64,000 nt of DNA from Pontibacter qinzhouensis (GTDB lineage Bacteria > Bacteroidota > Bacteroidia > Cytophagales > Hymenobacteraceae): positions 1 to 64,000 of the forward strand of contig NZ_VRTY01000025.1 of NCBI RefSeq assembly GCF_008017455.1, in the 5' to 3' direction. A program made the translations under genes and the position numbers. Below, in pieces: positions 54,835-62,913 of this stretch (position 1 is the stretch's first letter; the number at the start of each line of letters is the position of its first letter). The notes beneath the pieces were generated by a model that was not told the origin of the DNA, did not search any database, and saw only the letters and a list, made by a program, of their open reading frames with translations.

Positions 54835-54924
54835 TTCCTGACTTTATTCAGATTCTTACCTCATTACCAGCTCTGGCTGCGGCTCCTGACTTGCTGCTAC
54901 CAGCGCTGTATAAACCGAAACATC

Positions 54925-56367
54925 ATGACAACAATAAAGAAATTCTCCTTTTTACTTCTGGCCTTACTGGGCTGCCTCGGCTTTTCCTGCACCGACGATT
55001 TTGAGGAGATCAACACCGACCCGAACCGGATCGACAAGATTAGCCCCGGCACGCTGCTGAACCCTATTATTTACGAAATGGCCAGCTTTAACACTTCCCG
55101 CAGCGATAACTTTACCTTTAACCTGATGCAGGTGGCCCTGCCTTACCCCAGCGTGGCGGGTGGTGTGCACCGCTACGACGTAAACGAAAATGCCGGAAAC
55201 TCTACCTGGAACACCTACTACCGCTGGCTCTCGAACATAAAAGAAATGCGAGCCGCAGCAGGGGCTTCCAGCGACCCGAACTACGAGGCCATTGCCCTTA
55301 CCCTCAACGCCTGGACCTACTCGCTGCTAACAGACTCTTTTGGTGATGTACCCATGGAGGAAGCCGTGCGTGGCGATGAGCAGATTTTTCGACCGGCTTT
55401 TAACACGCAGCAGGAGGTTTATACCAAAATTCTCGGTGATCTGGAAACAGCAAACAGGCTGTTCGACACTACACGCCCCATGATCTATGGAACCGATATT
55501 CTGTTTAACAACAGCGTAGCCAGCTGGCGCCGTTTCTGCAACTCGCTGCGTATGCGCCTGCTGCTGCGGGTATCTAAACGAACCGAAATGAACGCCATGG
55601 CACACCTGGCCGAGATGGTAAGCAAACCCGAAGAGTACCCGGTTTTTACAAGTAACGAACAAGCCGCCATTCTGAAGATTACAGGTATTGCTCCTAATGT
55701 TTCGCCCTGGGGCCGCGCCATCGACTTTACTACCTTTAGAGCGGCTGCCTCCTTTTTTGTAGATAATCTGGTAGCCTTTAACGATCCGCGCCTGCCACGA
55801 TTTACAACCCAGGCCCGTTCCAGCGATGGCCAGTCTACCATCGGTTACAAGGGCATTCCCAGTGGCTACAACGGCAGCGATTCGCAGTTCGATTATTTGC
55901 CTTCTAACGTCAACATTGCACTCGTAACCGCTCCTATGATTTCAGTGATCATGACCTATGCGGAGGTGGAGTTTATAAAAGCGGAGCTGGCACTGGCCGG
56001 TGTTATTACAGCTGATGCCAAAGCGCATTACGAAAACGGCGTGAAGGCAGCCGTAGAGCAATGGGGCCTGACCTTGCCTGCCACTTATTTCGAGAACCCT
56101 GCCACTGCCTTCGATAACACACTGGAGCGCCTGATGCTGCAGAAATATTATGCCCTTTACTTCAACGATTACCAGCAGTGGTTCGAGTACCGCCGCACCG
56201 GCCTGCCTGTGCTGCCTAAAGGCGAGGACTTGCTGAACAACGGCATGATGCCCGTACGCTTCCGCTACCCGACCACTGTGGTAACGAACAACAACGCCAA
56301 CTACAAAAAAGCACTTGAGTCGATGGGCACCGACGACATCAATACAAAAGTGTGGTGGGAGAGATAG
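54925..56367 (+). CDS. SusD/RagB family surface lipoprotein
   Basis: 480 aa. Lipobox GCLGFSC (Cys about 22) followed by TDDFEEINTDPNR, typical of the SusD-like_2 group. TPR-like helices include VASWRRFCNSLRMRLLLRVS (about 192-211) and the C-terminal FNDYQQWFEYRRTGLPVL. It forms the ligand-binding lid on the SusC barrel. It is 90 bp after susC in the same operon. Confidence 0.94.
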   Translation: MTTIKKFSFLLLALLGCLGFSCTDDFEEINTDPNRIDKISPGTLLNPIIYEMASFNTSRSDNFTFNLMQVALPYPSVAGGVHRYDVNENAGNSTWNTYYRWLSNIKEMRAAAGASSDPNYEAIALTLNAWTYSLLTDSFGDVPMEEAVRGDEQIFRPAFNTQQEVYTKILGDLETANRLFDTTRPMIYGTDILFNNSVASWRRFCNSLRMRLLLRVSKRTEMNAMAHLAEMVSKPEEYPVFTSNEQAAILKITGIAPNVSPWGRAIDFTTFRAAASFFVDNLVAFNDPRLPRFTTQARSSDGQSTIGYKGIPSGYNGSDSQFDYLPSNVNIALVTAPMISVIMTYAEVEFIKAELALAGVITADAKAHYENGVKAAVEQWGLTLPATYFENPATAFDNTLERLMLQKYYALYFNDYQQWFEYRRTGLPVLPKGEDLLNNGMMPVRFRYPTTVVTNNNANYKKALESMGTDDINTKVWWER

Positions 56368-56385
56368 AAGACTTGTGCCGAACGG

Positions 56386-56442
56386 AATTATTCTAATGAA
56401 AAGACCCTCCAGAAGCTTTTTGGGTAGTTTGGCTTCAAGGGC
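56386..56442 (-). repeat. 57-bp element, copy R17
   Basis: Head GCCCTTGA at 56442, CTTCTGGAGGGTCTTTTCATT, tail GAATAATT. It sits between susD and the phosphoesterase gene, opposing both. Confidence 0.88.
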
Positions 56443-56514
56443 ATAGCCTTTTATTAAAATTGACTTTTACTGGCACACTGCCTGAACCGGCAGCAGTGCT
56501 TTACAAAACATAAC

Positions 56515-58032
56515 ATGTCACAGAAAAGAAGAACATTCCTGAAATCACTTGGCCTGGCTGGCTTCGGCCTCACGCTCAGCACCGACCTGCTGCAGGCTAA
56601 ACCTGCTGTTCCGGCAAAAGGCAAAGACTTATCGGTCATTTCTATAAAAGGCCGGGTGCAGGCGCAGGGCAAAGGTCTTGCCGGCGTAGCCGTGTCGGAT
56701 GGCATAAACGTAACGCAAACCGATGCTAAAGGAAATTACGAACTGGCCAGCAATGCCACTGCCGATTTTGTACGCGTATCGGTGCCGCGGGGCTATGCCT
56801 TTACCAACGACAAAGGCATTGCCCGCTTCTACAAAAAAATAGAGCCTGCCAACGGACGCTTTAGAGCCGATTTTGAGCTGGAGAAGTTACAGCAGGACGA
56901 TAGCAAACACAACTTTATTGTTTGGGCCGATCCGCAGATGATTTCCGAAGCAGACGCAGAACAGTTAAAAACGGTATCTGCTCCCGATACGCAACAACTG
57001 GTGAAAAGCTACGGCCCCGATGCGCTGTTCCATGGCTTTGGCTGCGGCGACCTGGTATGGGATAAGTTCGAACTGTTCGACGATTACAAAGAAGCGGTTT
57101 CTACCACCAGCATCCCGTTTTTCCAGGTTATCGGTAACCACGACATGGACCTCGATGCCCGTACCGACGATCTTTCTGCGCGCACCTTTAAAGAACTTTT
57201 TGGCCCCACCTACTACTCTTTTAACCGCGGAGAGGTGCATTACGTGGTACTCGACGATGTCTTTTTTATAGGAGTATCTAAAAAGTACATCGGTTACATT
57301 ACAGAGCAGCAACTGGCCTGGCTGGAGCAGGACCTGGCGCTTGTAAAGCCTGGCACAACCGTTGTGGTTAACCTACATATTCCGGCTTACACCAGGCAGC
57401 ACATCCGCAGCAACGAAAAAGAAGAATCGATGGGAGGAGTGGTTGCAAACAGAAAAGAACTTTACCGGTTGCTGTCTCCTTACAAGGCGCATATTATGTC
57501 GGGGCACACGCACTTTAACGAGAAGATTGTAACCGGCGATAACCTGGTGGAGCACGTGCACGGCACTGTGTGCGGCGCCTGGTGGACCGGCCCCATCTGC
57601 TACGATGGCACTCCTAATGGCTACGGTGTGTACGAAGTGACCGGTGGCGAGGTAAAGTGGTACTACAAATCGGTGGGCCACCCCAAGCAGCACCAGATGC
57701 GCGTGTACCCGGTAGGAGCCGTGCCCGAAATGCCACAGCAACTGGCTGTAAACGTCTGGAACTGGGACCCCGCCTGGAAGGTGGAGTGGTTGGAAGATGG
57801 CAAGCGCATGGGCGAAATGCAACGCCAAACCGGCCTGGACCCGCTCTCGGTGGAGCTGCACCTGGGAGCGCAAAAACCAGCGAAACACAAGTGGGTAGAG
57901 CCGCACTCCACCGATCACCTGTTCTTTGCTAAGCCATCTGCCGCAGCCCAGCGCATCACCATTCAGGTAACAGATCGGTTCAATACCGTTTTTAAGGAAG
58001 AAGTAGATATGAAGGAACTGAGCCGCTTGTAA
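56515..58032 (+). CDS. Calcineurin-like phosphoesterase with Tat-type signal
   Basis: 505 aa. Twin-arginine start QKRRTFLKSLGLAGFG (about 3-18). A CarboxypepD/Ig-like N-terminal domain (about 38-125) is followed by the metallophosphatase domain (about 135-380): IVWADPQM, GCGDLVWD, VIGNHDMD, NLHIPAY and MSGHTHFNEK supply the metal ligands. A calcineurin-like C-terminal domain completes it. It probably removes phosphate from an imported glycan or sugar phosphate; this is an inference from the SusCD neighbour. Confidence 0.88.
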   Translation: MSQKRRTFLKSLGLAGFGLTLSTDLLQAKPAVPAKGKDLSVISIKGRVQAQGKGLAGVAVSDGINVTQTDAKGNYELASNATADFVRVSVPRGYAFTNDKGIARFYKKIEPANGRFRADFELEKLQQDDSKHNFIVWADPQMISEADAEQLKTVSAPDTQQLVKSYGPDALFHGFGCGDLVWDKFELFDDYKEAVSTTSIPFFQVIGNHDMDLDARTDDLSARTFKELFGPTYYSFNRGEVHYVVLDDVFFIGVSKKYIGYITEQQLAWLEQDLALVKPGTTVVVNLHIPAYTRQHIRSNEKEESMGGVVANRKELYRLLSPYKAHIMSGHTHFNEKIVTGDNLVEHVHGTVCGAWWTGPICYDGTPNGYGVYEVTGGEVKWYYKSVGHPKQHQMRVYPVGAVPEMPQQLAVNVWNWDPAWKVEWLEDGKRMGEMQRQTGLDPLSVELHLGAQKPAKHKWVEPHSTDHLFFAKPSAAAQRITIQVTDRFNTVFKEEVDMKELSRL

Positions 58033-58063
58033 AATTAGGCCACGTACAATACCAATTAGTACC

Positions 58064-58095
58064 AAAAAGCCAGGGTTTCCCCTGGCTTTTTCTTT
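58064..58095 (+). terminator. Rho-independent terminator after the phosphoesterase
   Basis: AAAAAGCCAGGG / CCCTGGCTTTTT, a 12-bp stem with a TTTC loop and a T-rich end, 31 bp after the stop. Confidence 0.92.
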
Positions 58096-58220
58096 ACTCA
58101 TGGATATACTACTTGTGTTTTGCCTGCAGAATCGAAAAAAAATTACCAGCTGTTCGTTTAAATTCCTATCTTAAAAACTGATTTACAAAACCTTTAGCAG
58201 GGCACTCCCGATGTCGGGTT

Positions 58221-58277
58221 TCCCTTGCCCAAAAAAGGAGCAAATTTCTTCGGAAGGCCTGTTTTATTTAAATAATT
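58221..58277 (+). repeat. 57-bp element, copy R18
   Basis: Head TCCCTTGC, CTTCGGAAGGCCTGTTTTATT, tail AAATAATT. Co-oriented, 187 bp after the phosphoesterase gene. Confidence 0.88.
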
Positions 58278-58462
58278 AGAGTGCTGTATCTTTTTTAAAT
58301 GAACGATTGGTAGTTCGTTTTTAAATAACACAACTACCACCGGCACCTGCTTATGGCGCTTTACAGTTCCGGGTGCACTAGCTCCTGAAGAAATGATGGT
58401 GCCATGAACGCAATAGAAATAACCTTAAAAAGAACGCTGATACAAAAGCAAACGCTGTGACT

Positions 58463-59872
58463 ATGATCAACTACAAAAGCTGCCTTTGGGCGGTACTGTT
58501 CTCTTCTGCTACTATGGTGGCTGGCTTAACCGGCTGTTCCCAAAAAGTAGAGCAATCTTCTGCGGATACTGATGATTGGACCAACCTGTTTGACGGCAAA
58601 ACACTTGATGGCTGGAAACGGGTGGCTGGCGAGGCACCATACGAGGTACAGGACGGAGCCATTGTTGGCACCACCATCGCCAATACCCCCAACACTTTTC
58701 TGGTAACAGAGCAGGAGTACGGCGACTTTGTGCTTGAACTAGAAGCCATGATGGACAGCAACGAAAGCAACTCAGGCATACAAACCAGGAGCCACTTCGA
58801 CCCCGAAGCCAACAATGGCAAAGGCCGCGTGTATGGCCGGCAGGTAGAGTTCGACCCATCGGAGCGGGACTGGAGCGGCGGTATTTATGATGAAGCACGC
58901 AGAGGCTGGCAATATCCGCTTACCCTGAACCCACAGGCGCAGGAGGCCTTTAAAGTAGGAACTTATAACAAGATCAGGATTGAGTGCATTGGCAACACCA
59001 CCAAAACCTGGATAAACGAAGTACCGGTGGCGTATATAGTAGATACCATTGATGCCAGTGGCTTTATCGGCCTGCAGGTGCACTCGGTGGGGAAAGCCGA
59101 ACACGCAGGTAAAAAGGTATACTTCAGAAACATCCGTATTAAAACAACCGACCTGGAGCCAACTCCTTTTCCGGAAGGGGTGTATGTGGTGAACAACGAA
59201 CCAAATGCCCTGACACCTTATGAACAGGAAAACGGCTGGAAACTACTATTCGACGGAAAATCGACGGATGGCTGGGTGGGTGCTCATAAAAAAAATTTCC
59301 CGGAAAGAGGGTGGGAAGTAGCAGCTGGTGCCCTTACGGTATTGCCCTCTGGCGGAGCAGAGTCTACGAACGGTGGCGATATAGTGACTACCCAGAAATA
59401 CAGTGCTTTCGATTTGTCTTTCGACTACAGACTTACGCCTGGCGCTAACAGTGGTGTAAAGTATTTTGTAACCCTGAGCGAGCAAAATACAGGATCGGCC
59501 ATTGGGCTGGAATACCAGGTGCTGGACGATGAACGTCACCCCGATGCAAAAATGGGCCGCGACGGCAACCGCACCCTGGCTTCGCTTTACGACCTGATGA
59601 CAGCAGATAAGCCTAATCGATTTCTGCGCCCGATCGGGGAGTGGAACAAAGGCCGTATAGTGGTGCACCCCGATAACAAAGTAGAACATTTCCTGAATGG
59701 CATAAAAGTGCTGGAGTACGTGCGGGGCTCCGAAGAGTTCAGAAATCTGGTGGCGAACAGCAAATACAAGAACTGGGAAAACTTTGGCGAAGCTTCCGAA
59801 GGACACATCCTGCTCCAGGACCACGGCGACAGAGTCAGCTTCCGGAGCATTAAGATAAAAGAGTTGAAGTGA
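58463..59872 (+). CDS. Double DUF1080 (3-keto-disaccharide hydrolase family) lipoprotein
   Basis: 469 aa from the ATG at 58463 (an in-frame GTG is at 58457). Lipobox LTGC (Cys about 25). Two PF06439-type jelly-roll domains: about 38-230 (NLFDGKTLDGWKRV, ESNSGIQTRSHFD) and about 255-468 (LLFDGKSTDGWVGA, GANSGVKYF, GLEYQVLDDERHPDAK). This family hydrolyses 3-keto-glycosides. With the Gfo/Idh gene downstream it fits 3-keto sugar breakdown (inference). The stop TGA shares its A with element R19. Confidence 0.88.
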   Translation: MINYKSCLWAVLFSSATMVAGLTGCSQKVEQSSADTDDWTNLFDGKTLDGWKRVAGEAPYEVQDGAIVGTTIANTPNTFLVTEQEYGDFVLELEAMMDSNESNSGIQTRSHFDPEANNGKGRVYGRQVEFDPSERDWSGGIYDEARRGWQYPLTLNPQAQEAFKVGTYNKIRIECIGNTTKTWINEVPVAYIVDTIDASGFIGLQVHSVGKAEHAGKKVYFRNIRIKTTDLEPTPFPEGVYVVNNEPNALTPYEQENGWKLLFDGKSTDGWVGAHKKNFPERGWEVAAGALTVLPSGGAESTNGGDIVTTQKYSAFDLSFDYRLTPGANSGVKYFVTLSEQNTGSAIGLEYQVLDDERHPDAKMGRDGNRTLASLYDLMTADKPNRFLRPIGEWNKGRIVVHPDNKVEHFLNGIKVLEYVRGSEEFRNLVANSKYKNWENFGEASEGHILLQDHGDRVSFRSIKIKELK

Positions 59873-59928
59873 CCCTTGGAGGAAAGTAAACCAAAAAGCT
59901 TTAGAAGGCTGTTTTCATTAGAATAATT
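59872..59928 (+). repeat. 57-bp element, copy R19
   Basis: Head ACCCTTGG begins on the last A of the DUF1080 stop codon. TAGAAGGCTGTTTTCATT, tail GAATAATT. Confidence 0.9.
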
Positions 59929-60100
59929 GGTTATGAGGTAGAAGATAGTTTTCATTTCTACTTGTATCACCTCCACTTTTTGTCATCCAGGAGAGATCTT
60001 GTAGGCGATATCCGATAGCTTCGGCTATGGAATGTTTGGCCTAAGTTCGTAAAGCTGCTGCTCTTTATTTAACTGCAGCGGCCGGTTATTTCATTGCTTG

Positions 60101-60247
60101 AGTCTTTGTTCTTTTTGTCTTGATACAAAAAGAACAAGAAAATCAAGATGCTCTAAACTTGCTGAACACTCAGACAGTGGAGCCTCAAATGGTGCACCTG
60201 GCAAATGGGTTCCTTTGTTGCTGCTTGCCGAAATACACAAAGAAGGG
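60101..60247 (+). repeat. Intergenic repeat family B, copy 2
   Basis: Inverted repeat GTTCTTTTTGT (60108-60118) / ACAAAAAGAAC (60125-60135), then AAAATCAAGA. The second block has GGTGCACCTGGCA and TGCCGAAATACA. Same order and orientation as at 10459-10648. Confidence 0.75.
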
Positions 60248-60261
60248 GAAGCTATCGCACA

Positions 60262-60322
60262 TTGGCTTCTTTTAACTATTAGCTAACTTCTAGTATCTAA
60301 CATCTAACATCTAGAATCTAAA
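60262..60322 (+). repeat. Intergenic repeat family C, copy 2
   Basis: GGCTTCTTTTAACT, TCTAGTATCTAACATCTA and TCTAGAATCTAAA match the minus strand of 28304-28371. Confidence 0.6.
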
Positions 60323-60330
60323 TCGCAACT

Positions 60331-61677
60331 ATGGAAATCAAAGACAATAACTCCCGCAGAGAATTTCTGAAAAAAACGGCCTTAGGTACACTTGGCTTCT
60401 CTTTAATGGGGCTCAGTGCCAGCAGCTACAGCCGCATACTAGGTGCCAACGATCGGGTGCAGGTCGGTATTGTAGGCTACTCTAACCGGTTTAGAGACTC
60501 GCTTTATCCGTCGTTTATGAACCATGCCAAAGAACTGAACTTCGAGTTTGTAGGTGTGTCCGATATCTGGAACCGCAGGCGCGAGGAGGCGGAGGCTTTT
60601 GTAAAAGCTAAAGGAGGCGGAAAGCTGAAGAAGTTCCGAAACAACGAGGAGCTTTATGCCAGCAAAAACCTAGATGCCGTTATTATCAGCACCGCCGATT
60701 TTCAGCATGCGCTGATGGGGGTGGAGGCGGTGCGAAACAACAAAGATGCGTACATCGAAAAGCCGATGGCCGAAACCATGGAAGATGCCCGCGCCATTTT
60801 AAAAGCAGTGGAAGAAACTGGCAAGATCGTGCAGATTGGCTCCCAACGCCGCAGTGCCCCAAATTATATTGCCGCGAACGAGTACATCAGGTCAGGGAAA
60901 TTTGGCGACATAAAAATGGTGGAAATGAGCTGGAACGTGAACCAGCCGGGCCGCTGGCGTTTGCCGCAGCTAGTGAAGGAAATACGAGAGCAGGATACCG
61001 ATTGGAACCGTTTTCTGATGGACCGTCCCAAAGTAGCCTGGGACCCGCGCAAATACCTGGAGTACCGCCTTTTCTGGCCCTATTCCTCGGGCATTCCGGG
61101 GCAGTGGATGTCGCACCAGATCGATACTGTGCATTGGTTTACGGGGCTGGAGTATCCTCGTAGTGTAGTGGCAAACGGAGGAATTTATATGTGGCAGGAT
61201 GGCCGCGAAAACCCCGATACCATGACGGCCGTGTTCGACTACGGACCAGCCAACGAGGCAGCCAAAGGGTTTCAGGTAGTGTACTCGTCCAGGTTCAGTA
61301 ACTCAGCTGGCGGAGTAAAAGAGCTCTATTACTCCAACGGCGGCATGCTCAACCTCGATACAAATAAAATAACTCCGGAAGGCGGGCTATCGAAGGAGCA
61401 GGCGCAGGCAATGGGCATGCAGCCAAACCGGCTCGAGGAGTTTACCTTGCCTAGCCAGGCAGGAGGCACTGCCACATCCGTGAACATGGGCGGCGACCCT
61501 ACTACCTCGCTGCACATGCGCAACTGGATGGAGTGCGTGCGAAACCGTAAAACACCCAATGCCTCCGTTCAGGCCGGCTACAACCACTCCGTTGCCACCA
61601 TCATGACCCGCGTAGCCGTACAGACCGGCAAGCGCATTACGTTCGATGCTGTAAAGCAGGAGGTCGTTCAGAGCTGA
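60331..61677 (+). CDS. Gfo/Idh/MocA family oxidoreductase with Tat-type signal
   Basis: 448 aa. Twin-arginine start NSRREFLKKTALGTLGFSLM (about 7-26), so probably exported folded with its cofactor. Rossmann motif VGIVGYSNRFRD stands in for the usual GxGxxG; EKPMAETMEDARAI (about 142) holds the conserved EKP. DPRKYLEYRLFWPYSSG and WMSHQIDTVHWF carry the catalytic region. Related enzymes oxidise sugars at C3 with NAD(P); specific substrate unknown. Confidence 0.9.
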   Translation: MEIKDNNSRREFLKKTALGTLGFSLMGLSASSYSRILGANDRVQVGIVGYSNRFRDSLYPSFMNHAKELNFEFVGVSDIWNRRREEAEAFVKAKGGGKLKKFRNNEELYASKNLDAVIISTADFQHALMGVEAVRNNKDAYIEKPMAETMEDARAILKAVEETGKIVQIGSQRRSAPNYIAANEYIRSGKFGDIKMVEMSWNVNQPGRWRLPQLVKEIREQDTDWNRFLMDRPKVAWDPRKYLEYRLFWPYSSGIPGQWMSHQIDTVHWFTGLEYPRSVVANGGIYMWQDGRENPDTMTAVFDYGPANEAAKGFQVVYSSRFSNSAGGVKELYYSNGGMLNLDTNKITPEGGLSKEQAQAMGMQPNRLEEFTLPSQAGGTATSVNMGGDPTTSLHMRNWMECVRNRKTPNASVQAGYNHSVATIMTRVAVQTGKRITFDAVKQEVVQS

Positions 61678-61698
61678 CATAAAGCCCATTTACTTCAT

Positions 61699-61733
61699 AA
61701 AAGGCTCTTGTACCAGCAGTACAAGAGCCTTTT
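61699..61733. terminator. Bidirectional terminator
   Basis: AAAAGGCTCTTGTAC / GTACAAGAGCCTTTT, a perfect 15-bp stem with a 5-nt loop, lies between two convergent stops (61677 and 61735). T-rich on both outer sides. Confidence 0.93.
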
Positions 61734-61734
61734 A

Positions 61735-62289
61735 TTATTTTGTCTTAAGCCACGACCAAAGTTTACCGTCGCTGGTTTTGTAGCCTATCAGCCCCGCATT
61801 TTTAGCATAGTAAAACTCTTTAATGCTTGTAGCAGTTGGGCTTACGTTTACGACCTTTTCCACGAACTGAATATTATTTCCCAGCAGCTGGAAGTCCGGA
61901 AAGTATTCTCTGTCGAAACCTTGGTAGGTATAGTAGTGGCCTTGCGCAATTGTTACACGAGGCTCTCCGGGATCTGCTTTGCTGGTGAGCTTTATGGTAG
62001 TGTCGTAACCTTCTACCTCCAGGTGCAAATTTTGCTTCTGACTTTCGAAATTTATGGTAACAGCCTGATAATTGATCACATTCTTTTTTACGCTATACTT
62101 CGAGTGGTTCTTCACTGTAATCTGCATCAGGTCTTCTTCATCAAGCTCACTGTAGAACGTACGTGTCGTACTAAATTCAGGAGCCAACCAGTCTCTGGTT
62201 TCTGCAGGTAAGGGATTGGGAGTGTCTTTGGTGCAGGAGGCCAGGAGCAACAGCAACAAGAAGGGGAGGAGTAGGTGCAGTTTTTTCAT
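61735..62289 (-). CDS. Hypothetical lipoprotein
   Basis: 184 aa from the ATG at 62289 (MKKLHLLLPFLLLLLL); another ATG four codons upstream is possible. Lipobox LLASC (Cys about 19). The mature protein is mostly polar beta-type with TINFESQKQNLHLEVEGYDT and YYAKNAGLIGYKTSDGKLWS. No family recognised. Monocistronic, with a strong shared terminator. Confidence 0.7.
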   Translation of the reverse strand: MKKLHLLLPFLLLLLLASCTKDTPNPLPAETRDWLAPEFSTTRTFYSELDEEDLMQITVKNHSKYSVKKNVINYQAVTINFESQKQNLHLEVEGYDTTIKLTSKADPGEPRVTIAQGHYYTYQGFDREYFPDFQLLGNNIQFVEKVVNVSPTATSIKEFYYAKNAGLIGYKTSDGKLWSWLKTK

Positions 62290-62399
62290 ATATAGCGGCA
62301 ACGCAATAAATATGCCACTTGAACTTTAAGGTGATTGGTTGTGGCTCAGGAAAGGATGGGGCCGGAGGAAGTTACCTGTTTCAGCAGCACATTGGTATA

Positions 62400-62456
62400 A
62401 CCCTTGGCTTAAAAATGCCCGTTTTGCTTCTGAAGGCCAATTTCATCTGAATAATT
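62400..62456 (+). repeat. 57-bp element, copy R20
   Basis: Head ACCCTTGG, GCTTCTGAAGGCCAATTTCATC, tail GAATAATT. Confidence 0.9.
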
Positions 62457-62646
62457 AGGACCATATCTGTAACAGAAAAACCTTTAATGGAAATGGACAG
62501 GTTAATAAAAATGACAGTGGACCAGTTCCTAATTCGCTACTACCGCACGACTTAGATTACTAGCAGATTTCGCTTATTCTTGAAAACCAGGTGCGTTCAA
62601 GTTAGTTAACCAAACGGGCCAATCTCTATTCCAGGGTCAGCGCTCC

Positions 62647-62703
62647 AATTATTCTAATAGAAATAGCCTCCAGAAGGCTTCTTGGCAAAATTCTGCCAAG
62701 GGT
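62647..62703 (-). repeat. 57-bp element, copy R21
   Basis: Head ACCCTTGG at 62703, GCCTTCTGGAGGCTATTTCTATT, tail GAATAATT. The variable middle forms a local hairpin CTTGGCA-GAATTT-TGCCAAG. Confidence 0.9.
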
Positions 62704-62913
62704 AAACCTACTTCATTTCGAAGGCATGTACGTAGTGGCAGCCAAAATCAAGCTTACACTTATAAGGCTGTTCTTCCATAAAAACACCTGCAGTAACAGA
62801 AGCCACCTGTAAACGGCTGAATCTGTGCAATGACAATAGTATGGCGTTGAGCTAATTTATCTCCTTTTAGCAGCAACTCGCTTTCCTGACTTTTGCCTGT
62901 TTATGAACAACGT

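Larger units (their letters stand above)
58033..58462. other. 430-bp intergenic region
   Basis: Contains the phosphoesterase terminator and element R18. A short CCCGATGTCGGG hairpin (58208-58219) lies directly before R18. Confidence 0.6.
59929..60330. other. Intergenic region before the Gfo/Idh gene
   Basis: Dense in repeats: family B (60101-60247) and family C (60262-60322) follow R19. Family C ends 8 bp before the Gfo/Idh start codon, so the leader of that gene is repeat sequence. Confidence 0.65.
62290..62913. other. 624-bp intergenic region with a tail-to-tail element pair
   Basis: R20 and R21 face each other tail-to-tail over 190 bp, as R7 and R8 do. The promoter of ctaA should lie in the last 150 bp. 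Confidence 0.6.

Noticed and set aside
57373-58101. 242-codon open frame antisense to the phosphoesterase
   Set aside because: Mirror frame of a clear metallophosphatase gene; it also runs through the terminator.
10757-62703. Idea that the 57-bp elements are integron attC sites (59-base elements)
   Set aside because: The RYYYAAC and GTTRRRY ends are absent, the elements face both ways, no cassette-like gene array and no integrase gene is seen.
10757-62703. Idea that the elements form a CRISPR array
   Set aside because: They are single copies or pairs spread over 52 kb with no regular spacing and no cas gene.
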